Part shown: piece after piece, positions 62,249 through 64,000 of the stretch
Position numbering within the stretch: the stretch's first letter is position 1
How the letters are laid out: each line of letters starts with the position of its first letter
Source: Didymella arachidicola
Lineage: Eukaryota > Ascomycota > Dothideomycetes > Pleosporales > Didymellaceae
Assembly (NCBI GenBank): GCA_016630955.3
Contig: CM049986.1
Span: 1,240,001-1,304,000 of the forward strand
Length of the DNA: 64,000 nucleotides
Reading direction: 5' to 3'
The notes under the pieces: generated by a model
What the model was told of the DNA's origin: nothing
What the model saw: only the letters and a program-made list of their open reading frames with translations
The model's database searches: none
Made by a program: the position numbers and the translations under genes

Positions 62249-64000
62249 CTACCCCCCACCCAACACATCGCCCGCCCTCTCCAAATACGCCGCCGTCTTC
62301 CTAATCTCCTCCCTCGCCCTCTCCCAATCCAACTTCTCAATCGCGTCCCTGGCAAAAGGGAAAACGCTGCTTTCGTGCGCGTTGCGCGTGGAGGGGGCGA
62401 AGAGGATGTGTTTGAATTGTTCGCGGTTGGGTAGCTGTTGGAAAGAATTAGCATTACGTCGCACAGAGAGAAAAAAAAAGGGGGGGGGGAAGAAAAAAAA
62501 ACGTACACCTCTAACCGCTGTATCCTCCTTACCAACCGGCAGATCAAGCAGCAGCGTCTCAAACTGCCCCATCTTCGCATTATGCCCCACCCTCTGCATC
62601 GTCACGCCCGCCGTCTCAAACCCGCCCGTGGCATAAACCTGATTGTACCAACTCGTCTCCCACTTGTGAAACTCCTCCGCCTTCCCCTTCAACTTGCTGA
62701 GACTATCCACCAGCGGTGCGAATATCTCAATGTCGAACTCGCCCCCCGCTTTCTCCGTGTCGTCGAGCAGCCGCTGGCCTTCGGACTGCAGGTGGGCTGC
62801 GTAGTTTGTGATGCGCAGGGGCACAATGGGTTCCTGGGCGAGTTCGAGGATGAGCAGGATGAGGAGTTGGGCGTGGAGGTGGTGGTAGAGAAAGCCCGGG
62901 TCGATGTGTTGGGCGAGCCAGGCGAAGGTTTCGTAGCAGCTGGCGGACATGGGGTTGCGGGGGGAGTCTTTTGGGGCGAAGCCGAAGTCGAGGGAAGATG
63001 TGCCGGCGATGAATTGGAAGGGTGCGGAGTCGTGGGTGGCGGATGGGTTGGTGATGTGGGAGCCGCGGAGTTCCCAGGTTTCTTTGAGGGTTTTGTTGTC
63101 CATGTGTGGGTCGGTGAGGCGGTCGAGGACGCGGTGCCAGGCGTGGGTAAAGAGCGGGGAGCCGCTGGCCCAGAGCTTGTCGCCGGTGATGGCGGCGTCG
63201 ATGTTGATGTACGCGAGGGCGTTTTCGCGGAGGGCGTCGACGTTGGCTTCGACGTGCTCGGTGGAGCCGGCGTGGTTGTATTCGCCGGCGTCCCAGGAGG
63301 CGAATTGGATGGTGCGCATGGGACGCCAGCCCTGGGCGCGCAGGTCGCCCAGGACGCGCGCGACTTCGAGCATGATGGCGGTGCCTGATCCTGGGTCTGC
63401 GCTGCCGAAGCAGAAGGAGTCGCGGTGGTTGCCGATGATGATCTTGTGGGTTGTGTCTTCGAGGCCGCGGATGGAGCCAAAGACGTTGGTGATGCGCTGC
63501 TGCTCGACTTCATCCTGCTCGTTGGAGAGCTTGACTCGGGGCGACTTGTCGGGGTGGCCAGAGAACCACTTGTCGCCTACATCAGGGACTGCGCCTGTCC
63601 AGTCGTCTGGCAGCGCCTCGCCGATGCCGTGGAGAGACTTGAGCAGCTTTTGCGCGTCTTTCCACGACAGAGGCAAGCTCGGGATCTTGGGCAGACCAGG
63701 ATTCTTATCCTTGGGCATGCGGTCCTGCTTCTTGGAGCTCGGCTTGCCTGGTGTGAGGGGGTCACCGAGGATCATGTTGGACAGGGCGACTGAACCACGT
63801 TGCACACTTGTGTCAGGTCGCCACATGCCGTCTGGCCATGTCTTGCCCTTTTTGAAACCGTCCTCGGCGGGGTCTGAGTAGACGAGTACACCAACGACGC
63901 CGGCATCCTGCGCTGATTTGATCTTCATGGCCAAGTCCGGCTGTGTCCCGTAGTCCCGACACAGCACCACAGCGCCCTGAACGTCGACGCCGCTGTCCCA
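62249..64000 (-). CDS. Glutamate carboxypeptidase II-like protein (M28), 5' end outside window
   Basis: Partial gene, read from beyond 64000. Exon >64000-62507, a 73-nt intron (GTACGT donor, AACAG acceptor, containing long A and G runs) and exon 62433-62249. PA-domain residues (AMKIKSAQDAGVVGVLVYSD) are followed by the M28 domain: GNHRDSFCFGSADPGSGTA keeps the first two zinc ligands (His, Asp). Then SWDAGEYNHAGSTE has Gly where the catalytic Glu lies in the usual DAEE motif, keeping only the second Glu. AYINIDAAITG keeps the Asp ligand. The last ligand region reads NPMSASCYETFAW where active members have YHS.YET, so the His is lost. A dimerisation domain (TAVRG, then LPNREQFKHILFAPS after the intron) ends the protein. 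It is likely a membrane or vacuolar M28B homologue without peptidase activity. Confidence 0.88.
   Translation of the reverse strand, partial: WDSGVDVQGAVVLCRDYGTQPDLAMKIKSAQDAGVVGVLVYSDPAEDGFKKGKTWPDGMWRPDTSVQRGSVALSNMILGDPLTPGKPSSKKQDRMPKDKNPGLPKIPSLPLSWKDAQKLLKSLHGIGEALPDDWTGAVPDVGDKWFSGHPDKSPRVKLSNEQDEVEQQRITNVFGSIRGLEDTTHKIIIGNHRDSFCFGSADPGSGTAIMLEVARVLGDLRAQGWRPMRTIQFASWDAGEYNHAGSTEHVEANVDALRENALAYINIDAAITGDKLWASGSPLFTHAWHRVLDRLTDPHMDNKTLKETWELRGSHITNPSATHDSAPFQFIAGTSSLDFGFAPKDSPRNPMSASCYETFAWLAQHIDPGFLYHHLHAQLLILLILELAQEPIVPLRITNYAAHLQSEGQRLLDDTEKAGGEFDIEIFAPLVDSLSKLKGKAEEFHKWETSWYNQVYATGGFETAGVTMQRVGHNAKMGQFETLLLDLPVGKEDTAVRGVRFFFFPPPFFFLSVRRNANSFQQLPNREQFKHILFAPSTRNAHESSVFPFARDAIEKLDWERAREEIRKTAAYLERAGDVLGGG

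Noticed and set aside
62438..63881. Long plus-strand ORFs (about 310 codons) opposite the carboxypeptidase-like gene
   Set aside because: High GC in the third codon position of the real gene opens antisense frames; their translations are low-complexity and unrecognisable.

Overview
The window is nuclear DNA of a filamentous ascomycete (Pezizomycotina). The evidence is short introns (about 40-150 nt) with GTAAGT-like donors, CTRAC branch sites and YAG acceptors, together with HET-domain genes, a p67phox-like NADPH oxidase regulator (NoxR), a peroxisomal uricase ending in SKL and a Fot1/pogo transposon. The gene mix fits Dothideomycetes (Pleosporales) best, but that placement is inference.

Layout. 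0-8 kb: a degraded ORF, then BUD13 (-) and an alkyltransferase-like DNA-repair gene ATL1 (+) sharing a 275-bp divergent promoter, a fungal orphan and an alpha/beta hydrolase. 8-19.8 kb: an allorecognition-type block made of an intact HET gene, a decayed CorA-like gene, a HET gene broken by two in-frame TGA codons, and a STAND/ankyrin-like gene bracketed by two diverged copies of a 138-bp block. Two housekeeping genes, a DP1/REEP-type ER protein and MGM101, sit inside it. 20-33.8 kb: uricase, the TORC2 subunit TSC11/AVO3 (Rictor), a double-RING LON-domain protein, the 59-residue TOM6 and NoxR. 33.8-38.3 kb: gene-poor, with two decayed single-pass membrane-protein genes, a 235-bp Tc1/mariner-type MITE and one copy of a small hairpin repeat. 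38.3-45.1 kb: BPL1, COA4, a Kes1/Osh4 oxysterol-binding protein and phosphoglucomutase. 45.5-47.6 kb: a 2.1-kb Fot1/pogo element with perfect 44-bp terminal inverted repeats. 47.7-64 kb: an Asteroid/XPG-like protein, a pseudogene, an orphan, a RING-CH membrane E3, a large ankyrin protein, repeat remnants, a UPF0303 protein, and a glutamate-carboxypeptidase-II-like protein that has lost catalytic residues and runs off the right edge.

The housekeeping genes are intact and use normal stop codons. The accessory genes are repeatedly interrupted by single in-frame stops, mostly TGA, inside frames that otherwise still read as protein. This contrast between stable core genes and eroding HET, STAND, CorA-like and membrane-protein genes is the main pattern of the window. 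I found no tRNA, rRNA or CRISPR array. Exon boundaries were assigned by eye from splice consensus, reading phase and family resemblance.
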